64,000 nucleotides of DNA from Proteles cristata cristata (lineage: Eukaryota; Chordata; Mammalia; Carnivora; Hyaenidae), in the NCBI GenBank assembly GCA_017311185.1, contig JAESUZ010005462.1:5022001-5086000 (forward strand), given 5' to 3'. The notes beneath the pieces are model-generated. The model saw only the letters and a list, made by a program, of their open reading frames with translations, was not told where the DNA came from and ran no database searches. Below, piece after piece: positions 22,655 to 35,100 of the stretch; position 1 is the stretch's first letter; each line of letters opens with the position of its first letter. Position numbers and translations under genes: made by a program.

Positions 22655-22840
22655 GTACAAGATCATGGACTGTGGAGCCAATCTGCCTGGAGCTGAATCT
22701 GAGTTCCTCTTATTAACTGTTTGACCTTGGGTAATTTACTTGACCTCTCTGTGCCACATCTGTAAAATGGGATGATGATAGTACCTCCTTCATGGAGTTG
22801 TTTTCATGAATCAATAAATTAATACCTTTAAATAAATTGC
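22655..22840 (+). mobile_element. MIR SINE
   Basis: Well-preserved MIR order: catggactgtggagcc, tttgaccttgggtaattt, acctctctgtgcc, tgtaaaatgggatgatga and tagtacctcc. Confidence 0.85.
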
Positions 22841-23387
22841 TTTTTATATGTTACTATGATTAGTATCCACAAAGCAGTCTAAATTCATGTCATCAGAGTG
22901 CTTCTGTTTTGCATCTGTATAAAATAATGTCCTTCATGTTGATTTTCTTATATCTACCTGCCTTGGCTACCACTGTCTTCTCCTGCCCCCACCAAATCCA
23001 ATCTGTCCAAAAAGAATATTGAACTCTAACTCTTGCCAGATTCAAGCTGCTGCAGCTTTCATATAAAGGGATTTCCTTCCCATCACCAAAGAGTTGGCAA
23101 CCTTTGGCTTGCAGGGCTCCCTGGGACACAAGTGCAGAGACCCCTCTCTGGGCACACCCCTGGAAACCTCCGTGCAGAGTGTGTTGTTTTCACCACTGTC
23201 TCCTTCCAATGTGCTCTCCTTCAAAATTTGACTAAGAACACATCTTTTTAAAGAAGCCTGGCCTGAAAATGACTGAGGGCTGGTGCACTTACCCTGGGCT
23301 CCTACTATAGCTGCACACATCCCTTCTTGCCATGAACTCTGGTTAAAATGGCAACTTTCACCTGTCTCTAATTTTAAAAAATAAAGT
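22841..23387. other. Unassigned intergenic sequence
   Basis: No repeat recognised. Opposing open frames at 23033-23440 are chance. Confidence 0.5.
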
Positions 23388-24170
23388 TCTGGTGCCTGTG
23401 CCCCATTCCCAAATTCATATTCTGAAACCCTAACCCCCAAGGTGACGGTGTGAGAAGGTGCTTTTGATTAGGTCATGAGGTCTCCATCCTCATGGGATTA
23501 GTGTCCTTATAAAAGAGACCCCAGAGAGCACCCTTGACCTTTTAACCATGTGAAAACGCAGTGAGAAAACAGCTGTCTATGAACCAGAAAATGTCACTAG
23601 ACACTGTCACCAAGCAAAGAGACAGAGCTAAAATTTAAAAATAAATAAATAAATAAAAGGAATGATTTGGGGATTCAGAATTGCAATTTGAGGAACACAG
23701 CAACCCAAATAGTGACTTCTTGGGGAATAAAAGTTGAGGATTTTTAAAGACGAAAGAAAGCACGGGTATATATTATTTATAAAGAATTTGGATTGTTGTT
23801 AGCAGCAGAAAACTAATCTTGATTGAATATAATTGCCTGCTAAAACTATCACTAAGCAAAGTTTCCTACTGTAGAAAGTTATAGGTGTTTGGGCTGAATC
23901 CTTGAATATTTGCAATTTGGCCCAGTTTAGAAGTTCATGGTCCCGCCTGGGAAGATCTCTCCCATGCCCTCCCAGCTCCATTTTAAGCCCCTTGACAATT
24001 TTATTTCATTGTATTCATTCCATTTTATTTCATCTTACACCACACCAAATCTTCTAGCATCATGATCTTGGACTTTCCAGCCTCCAGAACTGTGAGAAAA
24101 TAAATGTTTGTTGTTTGTAAGCTACCCAGTCTGTGGTACTTTGTTATACAAGCCCAAATGGACTATGATA
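23388..24170 (+). mobile_element. MaLR (MLT1-type) LTR split by a ~425-bp insert
   Basis: The first half (23388-23613) has cattcccaaattcatattc, ctaacccccaaggtgacgg and gaccccagagagcac. The second half (24037-24170) resumes at caccaaatcttctagcat, then gatcttggactttccagcc and the usual 3' end. The two halves are contiguous in the LTR consensus, so 23614-24036 is a later insertion. Confidence 0.8.
23614..24036. mobile_element. Unnamed insert within the LTR, possible solo LTR
   Basis: It begins tgtcaccaag and ends catcttaca, i.e. TG...CA, with near-matching flanks gacac and cacac. It includes an (AAAT)n tract at 23640-23660 and an ataaaa signal near 23728. I do not recognise the family; an ERVL-type LTR is a reasonable guess. 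Confidence 0.35.
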
Positions 24171-24775
24171 GAGTGGGAATGCAGAGTTGTACAACCCTGT
24201 AGGAAACAGTATGGTGACCCCTAAAAAAATTAAAGAGAATTAACATATGATTGAGCTAGTCCACTTCTGGGTATATGCCCCAAAAACATGAAAGTATGAG
24301 CTTGAAAAGATATTTGTGCCCCCATGTTTATATCAGCATTATTCATAATAGTTAAAAGGTGAAAGCAACCCAAGTATCCATCCACAGTAGGATAAATGGA
24401 TAAACATAATGTGGCACATGCATACAATGGATTCATATTCCATCATAAAAAGGAGGGAACTTCTGACACATGCTACAACATGCATGAACTTTGAAGACAT
24501 TATACTCAGTGAAATAAGCCAAGCATAAAAGGGCAAAAACTGTATGATTTCACTTATATGAGGTACCTAGAGTAGTCCAATTGGAAGAGACAGAAAGTAG
24601 AATGGTGGGGGAGGGAGTGATGGGAGTTAGTGGACACAGGGTTTCAGTTTTGCAGGATCAAAAGATTTTTGTGGTGTTGATCATACAACAATGTTGATGT
24701 ACCTAATACCACTGAACTGTACACTTGAAAATGGTAAATGGTAAATTTTATGCTATATGTATTTTAAAAAGAGAT
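24171..24775 (+). mobile_element. Old L1M 3' end (ORF2 C-terminus and 3'UTR)
   Basis: ORF2 tail phrases (ccacttctgggtatatgcc, caacccaagtatccatcc, tggattcatattccatc) are followed by the 3'UTR with caccactgaactgtacacttg-like sequence and aaaatggtaaatggtaaat. Confidence 0.8.
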
Positions 24776-26814
24776 TAAAGTCTAACTTTCCTTTATCTCC
24801 CTATCCTCTGCACGGGCTCAGAGCCTGGTATCCTCCTTTGGGAACTCTTTCCAGAGCAGAGTGTAACATGTTCTTTTGAATATTCACACTAGTTGCCAAT
24901 GAATTTGGTTTGAAGAAACAGCCAACTATTACTCAGGGTCAAGTCAACAGAGAGTGTTTAGTTCAGAAGTCATGCATGGCAACAAACTGATCCAACTGTG
25001 AAGCCCACAAGCAGATGATCACATGTATGACCACCACAAAGTGTTTGCAGCATCATTCATGAAACAAGTGTGTCCTTGGCCAGAAGTCCAGGACCAGGCC
25101 CTGACTGAGTCCCAGAGGTCAAAGAGCATGGACTCTTTTCTGGATGGCTTCCCAATCTTGTAAACAAAGTTTAGGTCCCTGACTCTCAAGATGGCATCTG
25201 ACGCCTGCTGGCTTTACTCCATCAGAGCCTCTGGAGTCAAAATTCCTGCCTCTGTAGCTTTGCAAACCTGAACATTGGGCCATAATACCTGGTATTCACA
25301 AAAATCTGTTTCTTTCCATTCCTAGCCCAAAGTTAATCTTAATCAAAAACAAATGAACCCAGTTGGTGGGCAAATCGCCTCTCACATTTCAGCTTATGCC
25401 AATTAATAAGGCCAAGGATTTGGGGGAAACTACACAGCATTTCTAATAACTGAAGAACTGTGTTTGACCTGGGCGTTTTCCCTGTGAAAGCAGACAGTTG
25501 ATCAAGTCTGCAGAGAATGAAAAATGAACATTGGTGGAGAAATGAGTCACTGCTCTCTGACCATTCATCTTGGCTGTGGGGCAGCTGCCTCTTCACTGGT
25601 CTGTCTTCATTGCCTTGCACAACTGGGAGGGTCTCATAGGCAATCCCACCAGCATAAGAATCAGACAAAGCACAGCACAAAGAGTCCCTGTGTATTCTTG
25701 CTGGGTCAAAGTAAGTTGAATTTACTTCCTTTAGAAATCATTTTGCTTGCTCTACAATTAAGGGAAGACTCATTTTAACTATAAAATATTCATTCTGAGT
25801 GGTGTGACCTGAAGTGCTGTGTAAATAATCCACATAAGATTAGTTACTTCTCCCTAAAAAGATGTCATCTTTTAATGTCTCTGGAGTTTTTCCACCTTTT
25901 TCTGTGGGACAGAGCCAAGGACAGCAGTGCAATCCCAGTTACTTTGCCCTGATTTTTTAGTACCTCTTCATTAATTATCAGTGATAACTCACATGGTTTA
26001 TGGTTGCTGGGGATATAGAATGGGTAAGATACAGCTCATACAACTAATATAAAACTGGCAATAATATAAAAATGGAAAGAAAATGCTGAATGCCCAGGGT
26101 CCCCACTGCATCTTCAAACCAAAGCTCTGTTTTTCTATATCTCTTTGGGAAGCCAGCAGGCAGGAAGACCAAGGATAGTGAATTTTCCTTTTTGAATATT
26201 GACTTTTCTTGAAAATACCTGGTTGGGGCTGCTGAAGATTTCCTAATTCCTGGCATTTTGAAATTTTTTCCATCAAGAGAGAAATGCCAAGGAAGGAGAA
26301 GGGGCCATAAGGTTTTGATGACAAATACAGAAACAACACTAGGTGCTCACCTTGAGGGTACATGTCCCCTGCCATCCACCCTGATCCCTCCTTTCTCTTT
26401 CCCACCCCACCCCACAGCACACTACTTGGCAGTCATGAACCCAAAGAGCTGATGTCCAGGACCAAATTTATGCTATTCAAATGTGACCTCAGCTTCCACA
26501 TCTCTGAAGAACAAACAAACTAGCATTTGCTCTTGGAGGTGCCTTCCAACTTAAACTTTTGCATTTTTAAGGTACTCTGCCATGGTGTGCCTAGAAGCTT
26601 CTTTCTGTTTTCTGATTATTTCTTGACCCTGAAATATATAAACTCTGCAAAAGTTGTTAGTGTCAGCTTCTGTCTTTTCTTTTTCTTTCTTTTTTTTTTT
26701 AAATTTATGTTTGGCTTTTCTAAGAATATTATCTGTTATAAAAATAGAATTCTATCACATTTTTCAGAAGGGAAAATAATTTTTCTGAGATCTGAAGCCA
26801 CTAGAACTGACTAC
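24776..26814. other. Intergenic, no gene or repeat recognised
   Basis: About 2 kb of mostly unique-looking DNA. Open frames at 25339-25680 and 25998-26420 (minus) lack known domains or exon signals. Confidence 0.55.
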
Positions 26815-27410
26815 TTTTGATGTAGATTAATAGAACATTTTACATGCAGTAAAATTCACTCTTTTTGGTGCACAAATGCATAGAGTTGAGTAACTATCAC
26901 CAGTCAGGACTCTGGACATTCCCATCATTTCCCAAAACCTACTCCCTATCTTCACTGCTGATCTCTTCTATGTCCTGATAAGTTTTTTTGTCTTTTCCAT
27001 AATGTCATGTAAGTGGAATTATCCAGTAGGTAGCTTTTGAGTCTAGTTTCTATCACTTAAAAATTTCATTTAAGATTAATTCATGTTTATGTGAAAATAA
27101 GTTTTCCATTTTCTTGGTTAAATGCCTAGTAGGAGAGTATTTGGGTAATATATTAAATGCATGTTTAGCTTTATAAGAAACCACCAAACTGTTTCCCAAA
27201 GTATTTGTAGCATTTTGTCTTCTTACCAACAACCTATGGGAGTTTGGGCTGTTCCACATCCTTGTCAACATTTGTTTTTGTCAGGTTCTTTTCTTAGTTT
27301 AGCCATGCAAACAGGTGTTACAGAATTCTTTATAGTTTGAATTTCTCTGATGACTAATTATAGAGAACATCTTTGCATGTGCTTATTTGCCATCCATATC
27401 TTTTGGGGGA
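26815..27410 (-). mobile_element. Old L1M 3' region, reverse
   Basis: gtaaaattcactctttttgg, ataatgtcatgtaagtgga, accaccaaactgtttccc and ttgaatttctctgatgact, followed by tgcttatttgccatcc, are reverse-strand L1M landmarks in the correct order. Confidence 0.75.
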
Positions 27411-28990
27411 GGTTTATTTGTTAATAAAATACTTCAAACATACAGATACTATTAGAACAGATGTTCATCTGCTTATTGACCACTAATGTCTATGAGATTT
27501 AGCTACCACCCTGAGTTGATGTGTATAATTCCCATGAATATTTTTATTCACTTACTACTTTTGTAGACACCCACAATATAGTTGGAGAGGTAGAATTAAA
27601 ATGGAATATTTATGGAAAAATACAATGGAAATGGAGGTTGCCACTAATACCTACCTCTTCTAGCCTATGTCTTCTGATGGCCTCTGTGAGCTTGGCAAGC
27701 CTGTGCCTGTTCTATTGTTTAGTGGCTCTAATTTTTCTACTATAGTCTGTTTTCATGGTGGTTAGGATATGAGTATAGCCTCTGGTGGATGTGGTCTCAC
27801 CAAACTGTCTCTCCTCAGCCCTTTGTAAGGCCATGACTGTTCCTGTGAAGGAGTGGTTTGAGGTAGCTACTGGATTTGACCTTTACTTCATGAATGCTAG
27901 AGGTAGAGCAGTTCTCTGGAACTTCCCTGCTCCTACTGCACTGCAGCATGATGTAGATGTCAGAGATCAATATTCCACTTTTACCTTTATTGTGGGCATA
28001 AATCCTGTGCCTCAAGCTTGAGTTTTTGTAACTCATTAGGAAAGGCTCATATGAAAATGGACCATGGTGGCAATTCTCCATGGAGCTGAGACTGGTTTAG
28101 TGGATTTGTCTAGTGAATAAGGGTAATACCATGACATTGAACCAGTAGGTGCCAACTGGGAGTTAGCTATCTCCAAAATATATGTTTCCATGGGCATCTG
28201 GGCAAATGAGCTTGGATGAAGGAGCCCAAAGTTGCCCATCACTGGGAAAGCAACATTGTCCTGGTGCTGATAGGTCAAGGTTTCAGCCTTTGTGGGAGCC
28301 CAGTACATTTCAAGCCCTGTTTTAAGTGCTGGTGACACCCACAGGAGAGAGAAGAATCACTTTCTAGTATAAATGTTGTCCCAGGAGGTTTAATTGGGTA
28401 TATTATGTTCACATGGCTTTATGGTACAAGTGGGGCATCCTCAGTTCTCAGAGACAGGCCTAGGAGCCCATCAACAGATTCTCAACTTGTACAGAGCAGT
28501 GATAACAGAATTATGGACAAGTCACCATGGGCCAGGGCAAGCTGGAGCTGGAATCTAGCATAGATGACTGCCTTTCAATTTCATTCATCTACTTCCCCCA
28601 TTTCTTTCCTGGCCCTTCCACTTGTCTTTCCAGGCTTATTTCCTCATTTATCCTTTGCTTTCACTTGGTTTTATCTTCCCCATGTTATTGGACGTATTTT
28701 ATTCTTTTTTTTAAACTATAACTAATTGGTATGTAATACCTCCCCCAGTGGATCAATGGTAAAGTAGGGCCACTGTGCACTGTTGTGAAGGTTTTACGCT
28801 GCATGACTCCAGGGGCACCATTTATGTCATAGTCAATGTAGCTATATTTATAAATATAAACATATTTCTGCTTGTTATCAATAAAATACCTTAAGAAAGG
28901 GGTCCCTCTGTCTAACTTGCACAAAGGTCCAGTCAGGTTAACTATGGTGCTGATTGTAATCTACTAGATGGCAGTGATCTTATCTTCTTT
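27411..28990. other. Unassigned 1.6-kb stretch
   Basis: No gene. It may contain unrecognised old repeats, for example 28740-28930 with tgcactgttgtgaaggtttt, but I cannot name one. Confidence 0.45.
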
Positions 28991-29090
28991 TTAATATATA
29001 ACCTTAATTTTTAGAGCAGGCTTAGGCTTATGTAAATTACACAGAAAGTACAGAAATTTCCTAAATGCTGCCTTCCTCTCTCACTGCATC
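28991..29090 (-). mobile_element. Old L1 fragment, probable
   Basis: tttttagagcaggcttaggc followed by agaaagtacagaaatttcc resembles part of old L1 3' sequence; strand is uncertain. Confidence 0.4.
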
Positions 29091-29129
29091 CTCTAGAAAG
29101 GAATTGTGTCTTTTTCTTTTTTCTTCCTT

Positions 29130-29240
29130 TCTTTTTAAAAAAGATTTGATTAAATCATCTTTACACCCAACCTGGGGCTCGAACTTACAACCCCAAGATC
29201 AAAAGTCACATGCTCTACTAACTAGGCCAATCAGGCACAA
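29130..29240 (-). mobile_element. Older carnivore SINE subtype, reverse
   Basis: aagatttgattaaatcatc, tacacccaacctggggctcg and agatcaaaagtcacatgctc: the short, older SINEC subtype without the long CT tract. The same subtype occurs at 32030-32151. Confidence 0.75.
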
Positions 29241-29250
29241 CAGAACTGCT

Positions 29251-29465
29251 TTTTTTTTTTTTTAAGCTTCTTGATTTATTTTGAGAAAGAGAGAGAGAGC
29301 ATAAGCAGGGGAGGGGCAGAGACAGAGGGAGAGACAGAATCCCCAGTGGGCTCTGTACTGTCAGCACGGAGCCCTGCTCAGAGCTCAAACCCAGGAACCA
29401 TGAGATCATGCCCTGAGCCAAAATCAGGAGTCAGATGTTTAACCAACTGAGTCACCCAGGTGCCC
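29251..29465 (-). mobile_element. Carnivore SINE, reverse
   Basis: Poly-T, GA-rich tract, tcagcacggagccctgc, and a head ending gtcacccaggtgcccc. Moderately diverged. Inserted next to the preceding SINE. Confidence 0.92.
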
Positions 29466-29784
29466 CTGAAACTGTCTTTTTAAACAGCAAGCTCTCTTAT
29501 CCAAGCCCAAGGTCTGGAACATAGATTTTCAAAACAAGTTTTAAATCAAGTTACTCACCATTGGTGACCTCTACCAGACTGTGGTCTTGGATTAGTTAAA
29601 TGATACTCTGAGAAATTAATGTATTTCCCAAAATAGCTGGAAGGAACTTTACCTAATGAGAATACTAGCCTTAGTGATAGCAATGAATATAAGTATGTCA
29701 CTAGGTGCCAGGAACCGAGAAGCATTACTATAACTAAGGCTAGTCTTGGATTTGGTTGGATCATATGGTCCCACAAACTGATAG
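29466..29784. other. Unassigned intergenic sequence
   Basis: Nothing recognised. Confidence 0.5.
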
Positions 29785-29910
29785 AATAGATATTCATATC
29801 CTCATTTTACATGTGAGGAGACCTCAAGGTCTCCTGAGTTCAAGGGGATTAAGAGATTGTTTAAAATCATACCTGTAAGAAGTGGCAGCCCCAGAGTGGG
29901 ACACCAGGGA
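29785..29910 (-). mobile_element. MIR SINE remnant, reverse
   Basis: atcctcattttacatgtgagg, aagagattg and agtggcagccccagagtggg match the reverse MIR core. Confidence 0.65.
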
Positions 29911-30077
29911 TCATGGCCTCTGAGCTAAATATCTATATGTTCACAGTCTAACACAATAGTCACTGCCATGCATGACCACGTAGAACTTAAAATGTGGCTA
30001 GTCTGCACTGAGCTATGCAATCAGTGTAACATACTCATTTAAATTAATACAAAAAAAGAATGTAAAACATCTTATTA

Positions 30078-30293
30078 GGGGCGCCTGGGTGGCTTAGTCG
30101 GTTGAGCGTCCGACTTTCGCTTAGGTCATGATCTCGCGGTTCGTGGGTTCGAGCCCCGCGTCGGGCTCTGTGCTGACTGCCAGCTCAGAGCCTGGAGCCT
30201 ATTTCAGAGTCTGTGTCTCCTCTCTCTCTGACCCTCCCCTCCTCACGCTGTCTCTCTCTCTCTCCCTCCTAGAAATAAATAAAAATATTTTTA
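30078..30293 (+). mobile_element. Young felid SINE with perfect TSD
   Basis: Intact consensus head, B box gggttcgagccc, tail aaataaaaata. The TSD aaaacatcttatta is at 30064-30077 and 30294-30307. Confidence 0.96.
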
Positions 30294-30380
30294 AAAACAT
30301 CTTATTAATAATTGTTTCATATTGAGTACATTAGAAGGATAATGTTGGATAGACTGGAACTTATATAGAATATATTATTA

Positions 30381-30589
30381 GGGCGCCTGGGTGGCTTAGT
30401 CTCCGACTTTCGCTTAGGTCATGATCTCGCGGTTCGTGGGTTCGAGCCCCGCGTCGGGCTCTGTGCCAACTGCCAGCTCAGAGCCTGGAGCCTGTTTCAG
30501 TCTGTGACTCCCTCTCTCTCTGACCCTCCCCTGCTCACGCTGTTTCTCTCTCTCTCTCTCCTAGAAATATATAAAATATTTTTAAAAAA
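30381..30589 (+). mobile_element. Young felid SINE with a deletion in the A-box region
   Basis: TSD agaatatattatta at 30367-30380 and 30590-30603 is perfect. The head reads ggcttagtctccgac: about 10 bp (ggttgagcg-type) present in the copy at 30078 are absent. They overlap the spacer after the Pol III A box, so the copy is probably a poor source element. Confidence 0.96.
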
Positions 30590-30692
30590 AGAATATATTA
30601 TTAAAACTAATTCCATTTGTTTCTTTTTATTCTTTTTTTAATTGTGGCTACTAAAGTTACAGAAGTGATTAACTTTGGTAGATAGCACAATG

Positions 30693-32029
30693 GACCTTGC
30701 ACTGTGCTTCTACTGGATAGCCCCAATTGATAGGAGAAGCTGAGAGAGTTCATTCTCCTTGATAGAAAGAATGGTACAGGGAAGCTGAAGACTTGATTTA
30801 GTCCCAGCTCAGTCAGAAATCTGGTCTTAAGCAGGATCCTATCCTTCTCTGTGCCTGAGTTTCCTTGTTTAGAAAAGCAGAAAGACGGGGCAAGATAGGT
30901 GGCAGTAAACTCTCCCAACTCTGAGTTTTATGGAAGCCAAAAGAATATTTGTGCCATACTTCTTATCCTTCCTTGAAACACATCCAATTACCCTGTGGTT
31001 TTGTGGTTAAGATACACAACCATCTAATAGAGAAGATCATTTTCTTAAGATATAGAAGTAATAGTTATAAAATTATTGCTATTCCTTTAACCTGTCTCCC
31101 ACCTTCCACCAAAGGCACAAAGACCATGCTGCTCATTCTCTTGGAGGATACTTGTGGGTGAAGGAATCTTCAGATGCAAGAAAGCCAATCACCTTTTGTT
31201 TTTAGTGACTTTTAGGATCTTGTTCCTCTAACACACTTTATTTCTTTCTTGTGGTTTATTTCATCAATAGAGGACCTTGATGTAATCATTTCCCTGTAAT
31301 TTATAGATAACATCTCTTTCACTAAATATAGAACACTGTCTCTGTCAATGTATTTTACAGGCAGGCCCTATCTTGCATGGAAATTAAACAAGAAATTGGA
31401 ATTACCAATAATGATATAACAGTGGTGCAGATATGAAGTTAAATTTAAGGTGTTTAAATTAATATAATAACATCATTGGAATAAAGATGTAGAAAAACAA
31501 ATTACCCATTGCAACACTTTCCATTCGATTCCAGACTTATACCTTCTGAAATAGGCAGTCTCCATTACATAGTGCTTTGCATGTTATTTTAGCTTCCTTG
31601 ATATAAATAAGGTATCTAGAAAAAGTAAAGTGATAGTCCCCTCTTATTCTGTGGCATTTGGTTAAGAATAATGTTTGACATTGAATATTTCAGGAACAGG
31701 GTATAAGAGAGGACAACACCTAGTTCATTCATGTAGTCCACACAATATACTCAGAGGTGATGATGTTTCTTTTGGGATCAAGGACTGGGCCCCCCCAATC
31801 TTTACTGCAGAAAATCAGATCACTAACTAAGCATCTCACTGCCAAGTGCCATTTATGATATAAAAGGGATTTTTCTCAAGCCTGAGTGACATGGATAAGA
31901 AATAGAATTAATAGATGATATATTCAAATCAGATAAAAGAGAATTAATGGAACCATGGTAAAATGACAATAAGCAAAGGGAAGTGAGATGGAGCCTACTA
32001 TTTTAGCCAGATTTCCCCTGAAATTTTTA
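30693..32029. other. Unassigned intergenic sequence, with a MIR trace
   Basis: A MIR-like stretch (ctctgtgcctgagtttcc, 30857-30874) lies near the left end; nothing else is recognised. Confidence 0.45.
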
Positions 32030-32151
32030 TTTATTTTTTTAAAGTTTATTTAATTGTGTACTTAAGTATCTACACCCAATGAGGAGCTCAAACTCAAGAC
32101 CCGAAGATCAAGAGTCGCACGCTTTATCAACTGAGCCAGGAAAGCACCCCA
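32030..32151 (-). mobile_element. Older carnivore SINE subtype, reverse
   Basis: tttaaagtttatttaattg, tctacacccaatgaggagctc and agatcaagagtcgcacgc: same subtype as 29130-29240. Confidence 0.75.
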
Positions 32152-35100
32152 ATTTTTTAAATTAACACCCTCTGCTTTACTTTGTTAGGTTTAGGGAAGA
32201 GAAGGCTCAGCCAGGACAGGAGGGCAGGAGCCAAATATTTGAAGGCTGTTGTGATGAGAAGGGCTCTGCTAGGCCCAGATGATTCACCTTTAACTAGATA
32301 AATAGTTAACTCAGCACATGGAACATGTGAATCCAGGTCATCATAGCAAGTCTATCCTGCTACCTGACTTCACCTGGGGCTCTGGGCCTATTAGGGATAT
32401 TCTATAGATGGAGATCAGCTTGCCTTATCCCCTCTAAGGGCTTCTGGACCTGTGGAAATGTGGTCACAGCCTCCATTTCTCCAAGGAGGGGGTATGAGGA
32501 GAAGTGTCCTGTGGGCCCTTCTTTTACAGCTATCTGCTATCCTTCCTCTCACACCCAATACCCTTCAAAGCAGCTAAAACCAGAGTTGAAGGAAGCTGGG
32601 AGTGAAAGAGCAAGCCAAACTCCACCAAATGGTGTGCTGGTAAAGGCTTACATGGTTTACAACAGGATGGAAGTGGGAGAGGAGGGGAAACCCTGATTTG
32701 TTGTGCTTACTGATTCCTGTGGCTTACAGTCCTGCCACACTTAGTTTCAAGCTACAACATAATGCCACAGAAGTGGATTTGGGAAAACGTGTTCAGTAAC
32801 ACATGGTTATGTGGTATTGTATTTCCACCATACACATACAAAATACGAAATAATGCCCAAAATAGAGATAATAGTATATTGTAGTCAAACAATTTAGAAG
32901 TAATAAATACTTTGAGGATTTGTTAACTTTGTGTTTAATATTATTTATTATACATCTATACAGTTTAATTTCTGATAATGGCTTTGTTTGATGACCACTG
33001 AAAAGTAGACGCTTGGCTGTTGGTAGTCAACTTTAGCCAGCTCCAGTACATCGCAGCCCTGGCAGTGGGAAAGGGAAGGAGGCAAAAGGTGGGTCAGTAA
33101 TGCTCAGCATGTCAATGTAGGCATCCCATTCAGGCAACTTCCTCGTTTTGTACCCCTCACCCTCACAGACAAAGTTCCATATTCAGGGGCTATTTCTCAG
33201 GGCAGAGAGAACACAAGGGCTCTGACTCACAGGAAACCCCACTTTACAGTCACCTCTTTCTTCTCCCTGTAAGGAGGCAGCAGTAACACTAGGGGACATG
33301 CAAACACGCACCTGAGGAAGCAGATCTGGGAGTTTTTTGGTTTCTGTTCAGCCTCACATGTTGTGAGAACTTCCACATGTTGGCTCCCAAATTGCAAGGC
33401 CTCCTAGGACTTGGCCCTGAATGTCCAGCTCTGCCCACGCCTTTGCCCAGTGACCTTAGGACAGGCCTCCCAGAAGCCACCCAACTACTGTCACTCAGCT
33501 CTGCACTCCCTTTTATCTCACCTCAAGTTCTTGTTCCTTTCTGTACCTGCCTTCTCTATAGTCCCTACTGTCATCCCCTCAGGCCCACTTTATGCAGGTT
33601 GCAGCTCCCCACTCCCATTCTGCCCCACAGAAACTCCCAGCCTTTCAGCTGTGAGGACCTTCCTGCCCAGGTAGTAGATACCAGAATCACCACCATGGGA
33701 AGCCACACAGCTTAAAAAATCCTTCAGACTTTCACAGATTCCCAATGCCTTTCTCCTTTCTAGGGGAAGAGCTGACATCCAGACATCTAGCAGAGACCCA
33801 GCACTAAAGAGTTGGCAGCAGGAGGAAAAATCAATAACCTCTTGAATTGGTGGACATGTTCATCAACTGGCAAGGTCAAGGGGTGGCTTTTGGTCCAGGA
33901 CTCAACAGCCCTGACAATGAGGTCTACTATAGCCTGAGAGGGAATGGACCCAAGTATGTAGAGCTCTGTGGGAGCCTCTGATGCTGGCACCAGGAGAGCC
34001 ACAAGAACTCAGTTGTCAGATGAGTAAAGGTTTGTTTTTCCCCTGACCAGAGGTTTTGCTTCTGTTGCTGGTGTAATGTTCTAATTGCAAAGCAGTTATT
34101 CATCATTCTGGACTCGTGGGGACTTTTTATGGGCTTACCAGGAATAGACTGGCCAGGGTTCTTGCTCTTGTCCAGGCCTATAGCAAAATAGAGCCCTGGG
34201 AGAGTCTTATTTGTTCTGTGCCTAGGAAAAGTAAGCAAAGTGCATGTAATTTCATACCAACTGTGTGTTATTCCCTTCACAAACACCATTAAACAATCTT
34301 ATGAATCCTTCTTGACATTTAGTGTCCACAGATGGGCTGAAATGTGGAGCAGAACCTGCCAGTTGCCATCACCGACAGTTGCCAGATCTCTCCAACCCTA
34401 TGCCAATGGAAAATGCTGAAAGTTCCTTAGAACCTTAGAACTTGCTGCATGAAATTGACATGAGGCCCAAGTTTGCCTTTGAAGTTCCCTTGCTTCTGCC
34501 CCAAAGCTTGCCCTCAATATGCCCCTCTATTCCATACTCCACCCCCTTTTCCTATTTGGCCATGTCCATCCTTCAAGAGGCAATATTCCTCCCTACTGTC
34601 TGGGACAGAAACATCTGTCCAGAATGCTCAGGATCCACCCAATTCTCGCTCAGATTTTCTGGTCCCACAAATCTCTTTCCATTCTCAAAGTGGTTGCACT
34701 AAACAGCTGAGGTTTTCTTCTGTATTTCCAATGGGACATTTTGAGGGCTATCTGTCTTTACCCTAAAGAGTAGGTGGCAACTTGACCTGCCTGAAGAAAG
34801 AATCTGGAATTAGGGAGCCCAGAGGGTGTTCCTCTGCTCCTTACACCCTACTTATCCACAAATGTGGCCCCTGCCCACATTTGAGGAGAGGAGTCAGTCA
34901 GTCTGCAGAGAGGCCTGCTCAGGTCAACAGTGAACCAAATTTCTCTGAGTCCTTCAGGAAATACATGAGTCCCTCCTCCTCACTCAAAGTTTCTCAAGTA
35001 GGAAAAAAGTCTCCTAAGAAATCTTCTCCCCTTTTAACCCATTTTGGTCATTGTGGCGATGAAAGTTGTAAGCTAGAGCCCATGTTCTAGCTGGAAGGAA

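Larger units (their letters stand above)
29944..30692 (+). mobile_element. hAT-like DNA transposon fossil hit by two SINEs
   Basis: Pieces aacttaaaatgtggctagt, atacaaaaaaagaatgtaaaa, ttaataattgtttcatattg, aaaactaattccatttgttt and attgtggctactaaag read as one common mammalian DNA-transposon repeat once the two SINEs are removed. Both SINE target duplications lie inside it. The family name is not certain. Confidence 0.55.

Noticed and set aside
30078..30150. tRNA-like cloverleaf heads of SINEs as tRNA genes
   Set aside because: They continue directly into the CT tract and A tail of SINEs; they are tRNA-derived, not functional tRNAs.
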